From NCBI GenBank assembly GCA_946406115.1, contig OX291544.1, positions 21,407,521-21,471,520 on the forward strand: 64,000 nt of DNA, in the 5' to 3' direction. Below the pieces are notes generated by a model. That model had not been told where the DNA came from, made no database searches, and saw nothing but the letters and a program-made list of their open reading frames with translations. Made by a program: the position numbers and the translations under genes. The stretch is from Apoda limacodes. Taxonomy: Eukaryota > Arthropoda > Insecta > Lepidoptera > Limacodidae. Of the stretch, positions 21,876 to 32,077 are shown piece by piece; position 1 is the stretch's first letter; each line of letters begins with the position of its first letter.

Positions 21876-23639
21876 CGTTGTTAGGTATAAAATCATGACA
21901 TTGTATTAATTAGGCTTTTAATGTAAAATTAATTGATTATATATTTTTTTATATTTGAGAATATGTTACGGTTAAATAAACAAATTAATATATATAATAA
22001 TTAGTTAAAGTAAAAACTGATCAGCATCAATTATAACTGAAACAAAACTGTGGTCCATAAAGTAATTAAAAATATTTTTTTACTAATTCAAATCTAATTT
22101 ATGGAGCCCTATGTGGTAAACCCTAATAAAAAACTGAGTAAAATCACAGAATAAGTCATATTGACCATAGCATTTTATGCAAGGGTTCAGAACAGGGATA
22201 TAATGGAGCTCCGTAACCGTAACCGAAACTATCGGATATCCGTTATAAAAAATATGGCTACCACTACAATTATATATTTTTAATTTCCTCGTCGTATAAA
22301 TTGGTTAAAATAAACTAATAATTATGTGAAATTGAGTGAATTAAATTATTTGAGAAGAAAGAAAATAAATAACTATTATTAAGAGGTAAAAATATTAACT
22401 TATTAAAATTGTGCGCTTTGATATATTACTGATTTTATTTGCCGTCTAAATACAAGTCTTTTAAAAATCCCATATCCGTAACCAAATATATCTGAAACTA
22501 ACGGATATCTTAAATAATTTTATATTCGTATTCATAACTGCGGCCGATAAATTACGTCTAAGATATCCCGGGTTCAGAGGTGCGGGAACACATAGGTGAT
22601 GAATTAGGGTCCAGCAGAGGTTTTCTCCTGGGGCTAAAGTAAGGGGTTCTTCAAGAAGGAAAAGATTAAATTTTCAAAGGCTGGGGAAGACGCAAATAAT
22701 GCCTTAGATGTTGCTAGCGCCCACTAATTTTTTGCCACTTTTTGTATTAAAAAAAAATCTTTTATAGTGTTAGTAGCCAGGAACAACGCAATTTTTATAC
22801 TAAGTGGTCAATTTTGCAAAATAAAGAACAGTGTGACATGACTTATTTTTAATAAACTTCAATAAAGAGACAAATAGTGATTAGTTATTTCTTTATTTAT
22901 ATATTCATATTATTGACATAATTATTTCTCGTGTTCATAAAAAAAATCCCATTTTCATTATACGAATAAAAGAAAACGTTTCTAAAGCTATGTATTCCAT
23001 ACTCAGATACTTTGTACGTAAAATTTAATATAATTATATATGTAATCTTCCTGAGGCTTAATTCTTCCTTGTAAAAAAGATATTTGAATTGGTAAAAACA
23101 TGCCCGACATGTAAGGTTAGTAACGTACTATAAAGAATCTCATTGCGAGATTTTTTAAGTAAGCTAACAATTTAACGTCTCATTTTCTCGTAAATAGTAG
23201 GAAGTCAGAAGTTAACTGACCCCTAATTTAATAACATGAATATAAGTTTTATAATTTAATTTATTAAAATTTAATATTATAATTATAACTATTCCTCCCT
23301 CCCATCCGTCACAACCATTCATATGTCATTGTTACTTTGGCGGTCAGATTGGAACTACTGTGGGGAAAAGTTACTGTTTAAAGAAAAACCTGTATTATGT
23401 TATTAATAAAATCTCGTTCTAAGGTCATAATCTTGGAAGGAAAATGGGAAATAACAAACTGTGACTTTAAAGGTACACAATTAATACCATGATTTAAATA
23501 CACTACTATATATAGCATGAGCCTTTTGAAACCAATGTCCATCGCAACATTTAACAAGTGCAATAATAATAGTTTTTCCATTTATATCGATCTGATCCTA
23601 GTCAGACATGACTAGTCTTATTTTATCCTTTTAGCAACC
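21876..23639. other. no gene; possible unclassified element 22190-22570
   Basis: 'ggatataatggagctccgta', 'accgtaaccgaaactatcgg' and 'atatccgt' near 22197-22250 are echoed by 'catatccgtaaccaaatata' and 'ctaacggatatc' near 22470-22510. The block closes with 'aagatatcccgggttc'. This looks like one element with related ends, which I cannot classify. The rest is AT-rich. Confidence 0.35.
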
Positions 23640-23850
23640 AACCATGCCCGAGGGTTTGTGCGAGTGGGTGGCTAGCGTTTTGCAGGCACAGGCATCCGAG
23701 CCGTAGTTGAGTATTGTTGCTCTGATAGCATAAACATTAATGCTGGTATCTCGCCCACAAGCGAAGAATAGAAAGGATCAGCAAGGCTCCTACGCTGTTT
23801 CTGCTGCGTATCAATAATATGATGACAGTACCGAGAACCCTCACTAAACA
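23640..23850 (+). pseudogene. internal reverse transcriptase fragment of the jockey/CR1-type LINE
   Basis: 'gagggtttgtgcgagtgggt', 'ggctagcgttttgca', 'gttgctctgatagca', 'acattaatgctggtatctcg' and 'ctacgctgtttctgctgcg' line up in order with the palm region of the LINE at 60.5 kb. That is the segment before and around its GVP-x-GSVLSP motif. An 'atgatgacagtac' piece of the YADDST region follows, with a deletion between. Both ends of the LINE are missing, which is unusual for a simple 5'-truncated insertion. Confidence 0.75.
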
Positions 23851-24701
23851 GGACGTGCAAATACTTTACATTATTTATTACACTTGGTTGTAAAAAATGT
23901 CTACTGTTACGAATCATTTTAAAGACATGATGATCCTTTGGTTGTTACTGTTTTCCCACGACGATTTGAGACTGGACCATCGATATGAAAAAACAATAGA
24001 TATGGTAACATGACACTGTGGTTCGGAAACCGGCGTAGCCGTTGATAGGGGGGGTGGAGTAGGTGAAGTGGGGTTAGAAGGTCACAATTTTTTTTCCAAT
24101 TTAAACCTTATGTTGATTACATAAGGCTTACACGTTGACACTAGTGACATCTTGTGATGAGTAGGAGTACTTTAATTTTACATTAGACCCAGTGTTGTTC
24201 CTGTGGCGATATGAACAAAATTATCGATAGATTACTATGATGCTTGATGATCAAAAATATCTTTGGAAAATTCAAAGTCCTAACTAACTATCAACACATA
24301 TTTTTATATTATCGGTAATAAAATCATTCTGAATCTATAAAATCGTTAATTAAACTTAAATTATGAATGAACCTAAATAATTTAATTCTAATTAGCAGTG
24401 GACATATAAAACAGCAAATAATATTGTGATTTAGATAGTACATAGTTGGAATATAGATATACTTTACCTTACCTTACTTGTACCTTTATGCTTTAACTTA
24501 ACTTTGTTTGAACACGCATTACGTTAAAACGGCTAAATTAGTTCAAAATTTAAACTTTATCGTAAGCTTTCGTTTTATCGAATTTGATTCATGGCATGAA
24601 AATATATAGATGAACGCTAAAAGTTTTATCATAAAAATAATAAATAATATGAGTTTTAATTTAATTTATTTTAATAATATGATTTGAAATTTGAAAAATA
24701 A

Positions 24702-24992
24702 TCTATACTTACTATACTATTATAAAATAAATGTAAAAGTTAGTTTGGTTGGTCTTCGTTTACAACGCCCTGGAGCATCATATAAACCTAAAATTTGGCC
24801 CAGAGATAGTATAAAATACCGAGAAGACCAAAGTACCCGCAGAAATAACTATAACTAAATTACACGCGGACGAGTTATAGCTTCAGCTGTAGCTTGCTAT
24901 TGCAAACTTTCTTTCTAAAAACAAGAAGTTTCCGTAGAAATTTAACACTGATAACCAAATTTAGTGCAGTCAGAGCAGCAGGCAAAAGCTAG
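24702..24992 (+). mobile_element. non-autonomous Helitron-like element, complete
   Basis: It starts 'tctatacttactatactatt' and ends 'gcaggcaaaagctag', that is TC...CTAG. Inside are 'ctggagcatcatataaacc', 'atttggcccagagatag' and 'ttgcaaactttctttct'. It has no inverted ends and no coding capacity. Confidence 0.7.
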
Positions 24993-25256
24993 TTGTAGGT
25001 TTTACTCCACATACACTACTCGTTGTATTATTTTCCAGACGTTAAGAAGTCTCGCAAAAGAATGCAAAAGTTAACAATCACATAACATAAAGCTTAACAA
25101 ATAAGCGAAATAAAAACATTATCCAAGTCTATCATTCTGTATATTAAATAAAACAACGAAACACTTCTATAAATCACAGGAAAGCTTGGGGCTAGTACGA
25201 ATTCTCTAAAACTATATGTACTTTGACACAATATTATACAACAGATTCTTACTGAC

Positions 25257-25548
25257 TAGATTTTGCCCAGCGGCTCTACCCGCCCTAAATTAACTGGTTA
25301 TCGGCGGGAAATTTTTACGGAAACTCCTTGATGGTACTATGAAAGTCTGCTATGTAAAGCTGTAGTTCGTACAAGTGGAATTTGTGAAAAGTGGGGACTT
25401 GTGAATTTTCCGGGATAAAAAAATAGCCTATTTTCTTTCTATTCCAGGACTAAACCTAAATGTGTGCCAAGTTTCATCCCGCTCGCGTGGTTGACGCGTG
25501 ATTGAGTAACAAACATCCAAACTTTCGCATTTAAAATATTAGTCGGAT
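25257..25548 (-). mobile_element. non-autonomous Helitron-like element, minus orientation
   Basis: 'ctagattttgcccagcggct' at the left is the reverse of the usual 3' end. 'caaactttcgcatttaaaat' with 'attagtcgga' at the right is the reverse of the 5' end. Inside, 'gtgccaagtttcatcccgct' and 'atagcctattttctttct' are typical. About 290 bp and complete. Confidence 0.75.
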
Positions 25549-26510
25549 GAAAAGCAGTATTTTTAGATGTATTTTGCATTAAATAAGCGCGTTAAAATGT
25601 ATAATTAAAACTTCATTTAACTGATTGTACCCACAGGTTGACAGAATTATTTAACTTTTATTAAAAATAATTTAATTATTTGAATGCTTTTGAAATTTTG
25701 AACGACCCTAAAACATTCCATTGACTACAAGCATCAATTCACTTCATTTCCACAGGTGTAAATTGATCACAACGGGTAAAAAACATCGATATCTTTATCT
25801 CATGCGTACAACACTAAGCAAATTAAGCTATTTCGCTAAGCGACATAGATATTAGTTTAGCTACTCACGGGTAGATGGCGCATCACATATTTAATATATT
25901 CTTTATGTCATTGTAATACGGTTTAGATTAGGTCAATAATTTTTCGAAATAAAGACTCCTCAACAATTTCTACTCAAATAGAGGTGAGGTACTTTATTGT
26001 CTTCGATTTATTTTCATTGTGAATTTATGAAACGATATTCTAATAATCTTGAAAAACAGTCACAATTCAAGTGTAATTTATTCTTTTTATCACAAATAAA
26101 AAGAAAGGTTTAAAATTATGCCATGAAATTAAAAAAATAACACTTTTTATGAACAAGATTACAGTGATGACTAACATGATTTCGATAAAAATAGTGCACC
26201 TCTATTAAAGTAATTTATTATAAATTAAAGTAAATCGGTTATTTATGAAAAAATAATACTAAAGTATGATAAGTTACGTCGCTGGAACTCTTATTTACCT
26301 TTTTTTATAGTTTTCACAAGTTTTTACAGCACAATACGACATTATTGAACTAAAACAAACAAAATATCTTTAGATGTTCACTCGCCGAGGGTGACCTTGT
26401 GTTTGTTGCGTCAAATCGATGCGCTACTCAACATAGTCTAAAAATTAGACTATGGGCGGCTAGCCTGCCGGTGCTTTTTGGACATATCTATTGTTTTTTC
26501 ATATCGATGG

Positions 26511-28920
26511 ACTGGACACAGTTTTGATAGTAATTCTAATGACAATCCTAAAAAGACTTTTTAACGACACATATCCGATTGTTTTTGGTCGATTCTGTCA
26601 ATTCAAATAATCAACTAAAAAAAAACAAAATACTATGTCTATTATAATATACTATTTAGCGCGTTCAAACATAAAATCAAAACAAAACTCTTCAGCTTTA
26701 TTATATTATTAAAGAAGGGTTATCCTGGTTTAGGTTGTTAACGAACATCCTTTTTAGGCATAAATATAGAATAGAATATTAACGCCTAAAAAATAACATA
26801 ATTAAAATAAAGAATACTATCTAGAAACTGCCAAAGCCCAAATCACGTTTAGAATAATTTTATCCGATTAAAAAAATGCCAAAAATGACAATAACTTTGG
26901 CTTCAGAACAGACATTATCAATTGTTTATATACCATACATAAAACAAATATACTTACGGACGGCGCAGTTTCAATTGGTAGCAAAAGTGTAATAGAGACA
27001 AAGCGAACGCGTCTATGAGGAATGACACCATAGGTTAACTTTATCTCTTTCTAAAGTGTGGCCAATTTTGTGAGCCTATAGCGCAGTTCGTAGGTCAGAA
27101 TACTGAGCTCGAAGTCTATGGTACGTAGATAAAAGAGCTAATTTTGTCTGATTCCGCACGATTAGTAACTTGTTGGCATTTCAAAATATCAGAAAATACA
27201 ATGTATCTTAAATAGTAAATGTCTCTTACAGTTCTCGTAGATCTAATAATTCATAACGTAGTTATTATGTTTATTTAAATTGTTAAACGAGGGTAAATAG
27301 CGACAGATTAATAAGTTGCCAATACCATATATAATGAAAAATAACGAACTAACTAAGTAATTATTACATTATGCCGTTACTAAAAAAAGTAACCCAACTA
27401 TAATATAAATGCGAGAGTTTAAGAGTGTGTTATAGTATGTTTTTCCAGCAGGAATAACTATAACCATTTTCCTATACCTATGTAGTTTGCTATAGCAAAC
27501 TTCCTTAACTTCTATTATCGACAGATCAAAGGGTATTTTTATCATTAGTATTTTTTATAAACATTAGGGACTAAAAAGGAGTTGCACTGCAGGCCCATAA
27601 AGTATCAAGAGTTCCATGTAAAACCATAACTATGTCTTACCTACTAATATCCAAGTCAGTCCGTGTCGCACAGAATTATATACACAATGAATCATAAATA
27701 TTATGCCCTGACCCGGTCACAAATGGATTAGTAGTCTGGCTACAATCGCTACTAAAACCGGCCCTAGGGATAAGTCACAAAATACATTTCTTTTTACTAC
27801 GAACCTCGACATACTTATAATTCGAAATATTCGATGTCAGGTTTATCGTGCGTGGGCCCTTATTTATTCTTGCCACTTATTTGATTTATTGTTGATATTA
27901 CCTATTTTAATCTTAGCTTTAAAAAAATATTTGTTAGGCTGGTTTTGTGGCCTAACTGATTTTGTTCAAATTTCAATGATGAAGTACCCTTCTTGGAACC
28001 AATATAAGGATTGAAACATAAGGGCAGTTAAAAAATAAACTGGCAGTAATATAATTTTTTGGTGCTAGGTAAAATAGTGTGGCTGTAAAACATAAAAATT
28101 TTTACAAAAAAAATTTGGTCGAAATACTACAGTTCCGTTACAACAATACTCAAGCAGTGTAATTAATAAATGGCCAGGGAAATGGCTGAATGCAGTTAGA
28201 TAAATAGCGTGGTAGTTCTCAGCGTGCGGTAAAGCCTGAATGAACATCAATTTGTTTATAAGGAGCAGAATATTACCGTTGGAAGGGGAAGAGTTTCGGC
28301 GATAGTAAAACTTCAATTCAGTATTAAATACAACAGTATATACCTATACGACAACCTAAAGGTTTCTATCATTTTGCAAAATCAAAACTTCGTCAAACCA
28401 AATACGGGTACCTTACTTTTTATGTTGTCTTCTCTGCCCTATTGATAGCCAGATTGTTTATAAAAAAGGTCACAGCGTCTACCTCGCGTTTTAATACCAG
28501 TGGAAAGCGGTAGCGGTAGTTCTGACAGCGTAGCAAGTAAATCGTGCTTTTTAACGTATTAAAAATTATATTATTATATTTGGGCAATAGCCCATTCAGC
28601 TATATTACTGCTTAATCGTTTATTTCGCTTTCATGTAATATTTAATTACTTATTTGTAAATTTCTGATTCCTTATTCTATTTATTTTATTGATCATTATA
28701 AACACGCATTTTGTGTTTTGTTGGTGACCAAAGGTACCATATAAAATTGTCGCGTTAAACTTGAGTCTTTTTTATTATAATCGATTATAGTTTCGCGCAA
28801 AGAACATTACCTACGCGTAGAGCGCTTACGTTTTTGGCTGATTTTTTCATGTTTTTAATTTAATACAAAAAATCCGTAATGAGGAAATTCGCCGAAGAAC
28901 CGAAGTGACCGACATAACTT
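26511..28920. other. no gene; Helitron start trace at 27396-27450
   Basis: 'actataatataaatgcgaga' with 'gtttaagagtg' (27396-27427) resembles a Helitron 5' start. Nothing else in these 2.4 kb was assigned. An 83-codon frame on the minus strand (28316-28065) has no domain character. Confidence 0.4.
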
Positions 28921-29077
28921 GCGTCGGCTCCGTGACTCAGTGTATGTGTATGTATTTACACAAAAAAAGGATATATATATATATTTTTATCCGTCGTCTA
29001 TCCATAGCATAAGCTTTTTAGTTAGGGACCAGACAGTACTGTGGGTAATGCCATAAAATATTTATTATTATTATTAA
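28921..29077 (+). mobile_element. tRNA-derived SINE with internal deletion
   Basis: A head piece 'tcggctccgtgactc' runs directly into the body 'tatgtgtatgtatttacac'. Body blocks 'tccgtcgtctatccatagc', 'agggaccagacag' and the tail 'tttattattattatt' follow. The B-box section is deleted when compared with the copies at 30.05 and 50.09 kb. Confidence 0.75.
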
Positions 29078-29084
29078 TAAAAAC

Positions 29085-29455
29085 TTAAACAGTTTGTACG
29101 TTGAAGTAGCAGCGGGCAGGCCACATCGCTAGTTGATCCGATAACCGATAGGGAAGAGAGGTTCTTGAGTGGCGACCAAAGATTGAAGGCGCTGCGTAAG
29201 AAGGCATGGAACTTGGAAAAAAATCTACGAGATGGAGAAACGACTTGCCCCCTCACTCAAGTCAGTAAAAATCAACTGGTTCCGAGATGAATGAGACATG
29301 CATTGGTCATTTACTTGAATAAGGGGGCTGGTTAGAGCCGCAGGAAGCCGATGGGCGCGGGCGGCTCAGGTCCGGCCGTTGCAGAGACATATGGGGGACT
29401 GCGGGAGGCCTACGTTCAACAGTGGACGTCTTGTAGCCATAATGACGACTGTAAA
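29085..29455 (+). pseudogene. RTE-type LINE 3' end
   Basis: Read with frameshifts it gives a decayed '..AGHIAS..SDNR..REVLEWRPKIEGA..' block, then the 'RWRNDL' region, then 'gctcaggtccggccgttgca' and 'gaggcctacgttcaacagtg', the terminal 'AYVQQW' codons. This is the C-terminus of RTE polyproteins. It is related to the tail at 13.85 kb but longer. Confidence 0.8.
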
Positions 29456-29610
29456 TGTATATGATTCAATATTAAGGTTCTAGTACAAAACGCAGCAATG
29501 CTTATTTTATAAAAGTTGATGTTAAAACACAAACAAAAGAACTACATTTCTTTTCCAAAATTAATAGCATGATGTTCTGAACAGCAACACAGAAACTGAT
29601 AAACATATTA

Positions 29611-30594
29611 TATATATGTTGCAGTAAGATGGTTGAAGCCGTGATATAGTTACATCCTTAGGGATAAAGCTATTTACATGAAAGCGGCTCACAACTGTCC
29701 AACTAGGAATATAACTATGATAGAAAGACGATATAGTAATATTTAATCATAATAATATTATAAAAAAAATACATAAAATCTGTTATAGGTATATTGATTA
29801 CATAAGTACCAGTAGGGTTCTTCATGAAGCTGTTGATAAAAGATAATGTCTACTGTACAATGGGAGGTGCATAAAACAAAATACAAAAAACTGTATTTTT
29901 TTATTAATGGTAATGTTAATTAATTTTATGACTGACTTATTTTAGTATTATTTATTTCGGTTGTGATAATTTCGTAACAAAAGCTAAAGATTAAAGCAAG
30001 ATAGAAATATTGTGCCGACTACTTGATAAGATAGGTAATGAAAAATTAGATTAATGACCTGACTGCTGAATCGAGGGGCGTGTGTTCGATTCCCGAACAA
30101 GACAAAATGTATTGTTTGTGTTTGTCTTGAGACTGATTTTTTTCTGTGTATAATACGTATGTAGATATAAAAAATAGTAAACATATGTATTTGTATCCGT
30201 TATCTCGTATCCATAGGACAAGCTTTGCTAAGTTTGGGACCAGACGGCTCTGTGCATAATGTGCAAAAAAATTTTTTTATTATGTACAAGATTTGTATTA
30301 AGTACTTACTTTTGATGATTATGCCCAAAAATAAAAACAGATTACTTTTTATTAATGTTAATTATTTGAATTACTACTTATTTCATTGATTGTTTTGGTT
30401 GTAACGATTATTCAAGTAAACAGTTTTATTTAAAATGTATAACTAGATTAGTCTAATAAGATAGTGAAATTACTAGATCGTGTTCGTATCTTCCTTATAT
30501 GCCTAGTAAAACAGTTATGGGCCGCTTTCATATAACCTATCCCTAGGGATATAGCTATATCACGGCTTGAACCATCGTACTGCGACATATATAT
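29611..30594. repeat. pair of about 100-bp inverted arms around a SINE
   Basis: Left arm 29611-29712 ('ggttgaagccgtgatatagt', 'agggataaagctat', 'gaaagcggctcacaactgt') is the diverged reverse complement of right arm 30493-30594 ('acagttatgggccgctttca', 'ccctagggatatagctat', 'atcacggcttgaacc'). Between them lie AT-rich DNA and the SINE at 30050. No transposase is present. Confidence 0.65.
30050..30282 (+). mobile_element. tRNA-derived SINE
   Basis: 'gacctgactgctgaatcgag' is the head. 'gtgttcgattcccgaacaag' is a near-consensus B box, as in a tRNA T-arm. The body ('gtgtttgtcttgagactg', 'gtataatacgtatg', 'tatttgtatccgt', 'ttgctaagtttgggaccag') and a T/A-rich tail follow. It is the same family as 50.09 kb and lies in the centre of the inverted-arm region. 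Confidence 0.85.
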
Positions 30595-31170
30595 AGTACG
30601 CACGTTTAGCATATGATTGATGAACCGAAATATTCCGTATAAAGACATCACGACACAGCTTGCGACATTTAATTCAATGAACTGTGTCCTTGAAAATAAA
30701 TTTTACTTACTGAAGCAATGCGTCATGAATATTTCGTTACGGTAATATAGGTTGGTAACTAGGAAAAAATTTAAAAAAATGTGAAACTTACGTACTTAGA
30801 GTCCCATTCATAGTTTCCTAAACGTATTCGTTAGTATTACAAGACATGGACATTTTTAGTGGCTATGTATAGACGGTTACGTATCATATTATTATAGATT
30901 AGATAGACTAGGGATTAATTTCGTGTATTGTGAGAGTGACCATTGAAAAAAAATCATTTGCTTTCCATTTGTAAGGGTAAATTCACCGATATTCTCGCTC
31001 ACGTCGAGATACTACAGAGTCCTTGGCTACGTCCAGTTCACGCGCAAAGCACGTGGCTATCCCAAGCTTATACATGAATCAGGATAGATTTGAAACAGAT
31101 GTGTTGATAAAAGAAGGAGAAAAGTGGAAAATGAAGAATGTTGAATCTAAACTTCAAACGGTCGCAATAC
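30595..31170. other. no feature recognised
   Basis: AT-rich sequence without exon or repeat signature. Confidence 0.4.
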
Positions 31171-31454
31171 ATTTTTTTTTATCCACTAAGGTCACAAACA
31201 AGCTTATGGTCTGCCAGATAGTAAGCGGTCACTGTAGCCTATGGACGCTTGCAACACCAGGGGTATAACTCGCGTGATTGACCCTTCAAAAATCTAATAA
31301 CTTCTTTCTTGAAGAACCCCATACTGTAGTCCTTAAAGAAAATCTTGACAGGGAGCTCATTCCACAACCCAAGCGTTCGCGGGAGGAAGTTTCTCTGAAA
31401 CCGCACTGTACGCGACTATTTCGGTTCTAAAGTGTGAGAATGAATTTCCTGTCG
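31171..31454 (-). mobile_element. 3' tail of jockey/CR1-type LINE, minus orientation
   Basis: A poly(T) run, then 'gataagtaagcggtcactgt'-type blocks ('ccagatagtaagcggtcact'), 'ataacttctttcttgaagaa', 'gggagctcattccacaaccc', 'gcgggaggaagtttctctga' and 'ctaaagtgtgagaatgaatt' match the young copy at 59.5 kb over about 280 bp. No promoter or coding function remains. Confidence 0.85.
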
Positions 31455-31461
31455 ATATTAT

Positions 31462-31649
31462 ATTGATGACATAGCCATAGATATGGCATGTATAATTAAT
31501 ATTCTTCTAAGGATCTAACCTTCAAGGAGTCATAAACGAAGAGAGATTATTTCTATGTATGTATATTTATATTGTATTTCTTACTTCTATGAAGATTTTG
31601 TGTGTTTATAAGATTGATGTACTACGACTTTATAAGTCACTAGGAAGTT
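31462..31649. repeat. 188-bp direct repeat, copy A
   Basis: It starts 'attgatgacatagccatag' and ends 'cactaggaagtt'. It is nearly identical to 31834-32021, with only a handful of differences, so the duplication is recent compared with other repeats here. Confidence 0.9.
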
Positions 31650-31720
31650 GTATGTGACGCTCGTTACGAGCGTATTTCCATGTCAAAGATGTAGTTGGGA
31701 TTTTCATCAGTCAGACTTGT

Positions 31721-31792
31721 GCCTCGGTAGCTCAGTGGTAGAGCACTTACACGGAATGTAAGGGTCGCAGGTTCAAGTCCTGGCTCGAGGTT
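31721..31792 (+). tRNA. tRNA-like gene or tRNA pseudogene (cloverleaf with defects)
   Basis: The sequence folds as a cloverleaf: acceptor 31721-31727 with 31785-31791 (two G-U pairs), D-stem GCTC/GAGC (31730-31733, 31741-31744), anticodon stem CTTAC/GTAAG (31746-31750, 31758-31762) and a T-arm around TTCAAGT. The A box TAGCTCAGTGG and B box GGTTCAAGTCC are consensus. A TTTT terminator follows at 31797-31800, so RNA polymerase III transcription looks possible. Defects: the anticodon loop ACGGAAT puts C where position 33 should be T, the anticodon would be GGA (Ser) without the long variable arm of tRNA-Ser, and there is one extra G at the end of the T-stem. It is therefore probably not a working tRNA. 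It may be a pseudogene or the head of a SINE. Inverted repeats of about 20 bp flank it (31676-31695, 31803-31822). Confidence 0.6.
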
Positions 31793-31833
31793 AATCTTTT
31801 GACTGCATCTTTGATATGAAAGTATTTATTTTT

Positions 31834-32021
31834 ATTGATGATATAGCCATAGATATGGCATGTATAATTTATTTTCTTCTAAGGCTCTAACCTTCAAGGA
31901 GTCATAAACGAAGAGAGATTATTTCTATGTATGTATATTTATATTGTATTTCTTACTTCTATGAAGATTTTGTGTGTTTATAAAAAAGATGTACTACGAC
32001 TTTATAAGTCACTAGGAAGTT
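31834..32021. repeat. 188-bp direct repeat, copy B
   Basis: It is the same sequence as 31462-31649 and the same length. It ends 'cactaggaagtt' and runs straight into a (TA)n tract. Confidence 0.9.
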
Positions 32022-32026
32022 ATATA

Positions 32027-32075
<49 letters not shown>

Positions 32076-32077
32076 GC
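32022..32077. repeat. (TA)n microsatellite
   Basis: An almost pure run of TA dinucleotides with a few interruptions, directly after repeat copy B. Confidence 0.9.

Larger units (their letters stand above)
23977..26510. mobile_element. region bounded by 28-bp perfect inverted repeats (2.5 kb)
   Basis: The 28-nt arm at 23977-24004 (starts 'ccatcgatatgaaaaaac', ends 'aatagatatg') is the exact reverse complement of 26483-26510. Inward of the arms the match continues patchily ('accggcgtagccg' against 'accggcaggctagccg' on the other strand). No transposase frame is visible. Two small Helitrons lie inside. It could be a non-autonomous DNA transposon with later insertions, or two copies of one short repeat in opposite orientation. 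Confidence 0.45.

Noticed and set aside
31721..31792. A normal nuclear tRNA-Ser(GGA)
   Set aside because: Wrong base before the anticodon, no long variable arm, and an extra base at the T-stem. Kept only as a tRNA-like sequence.
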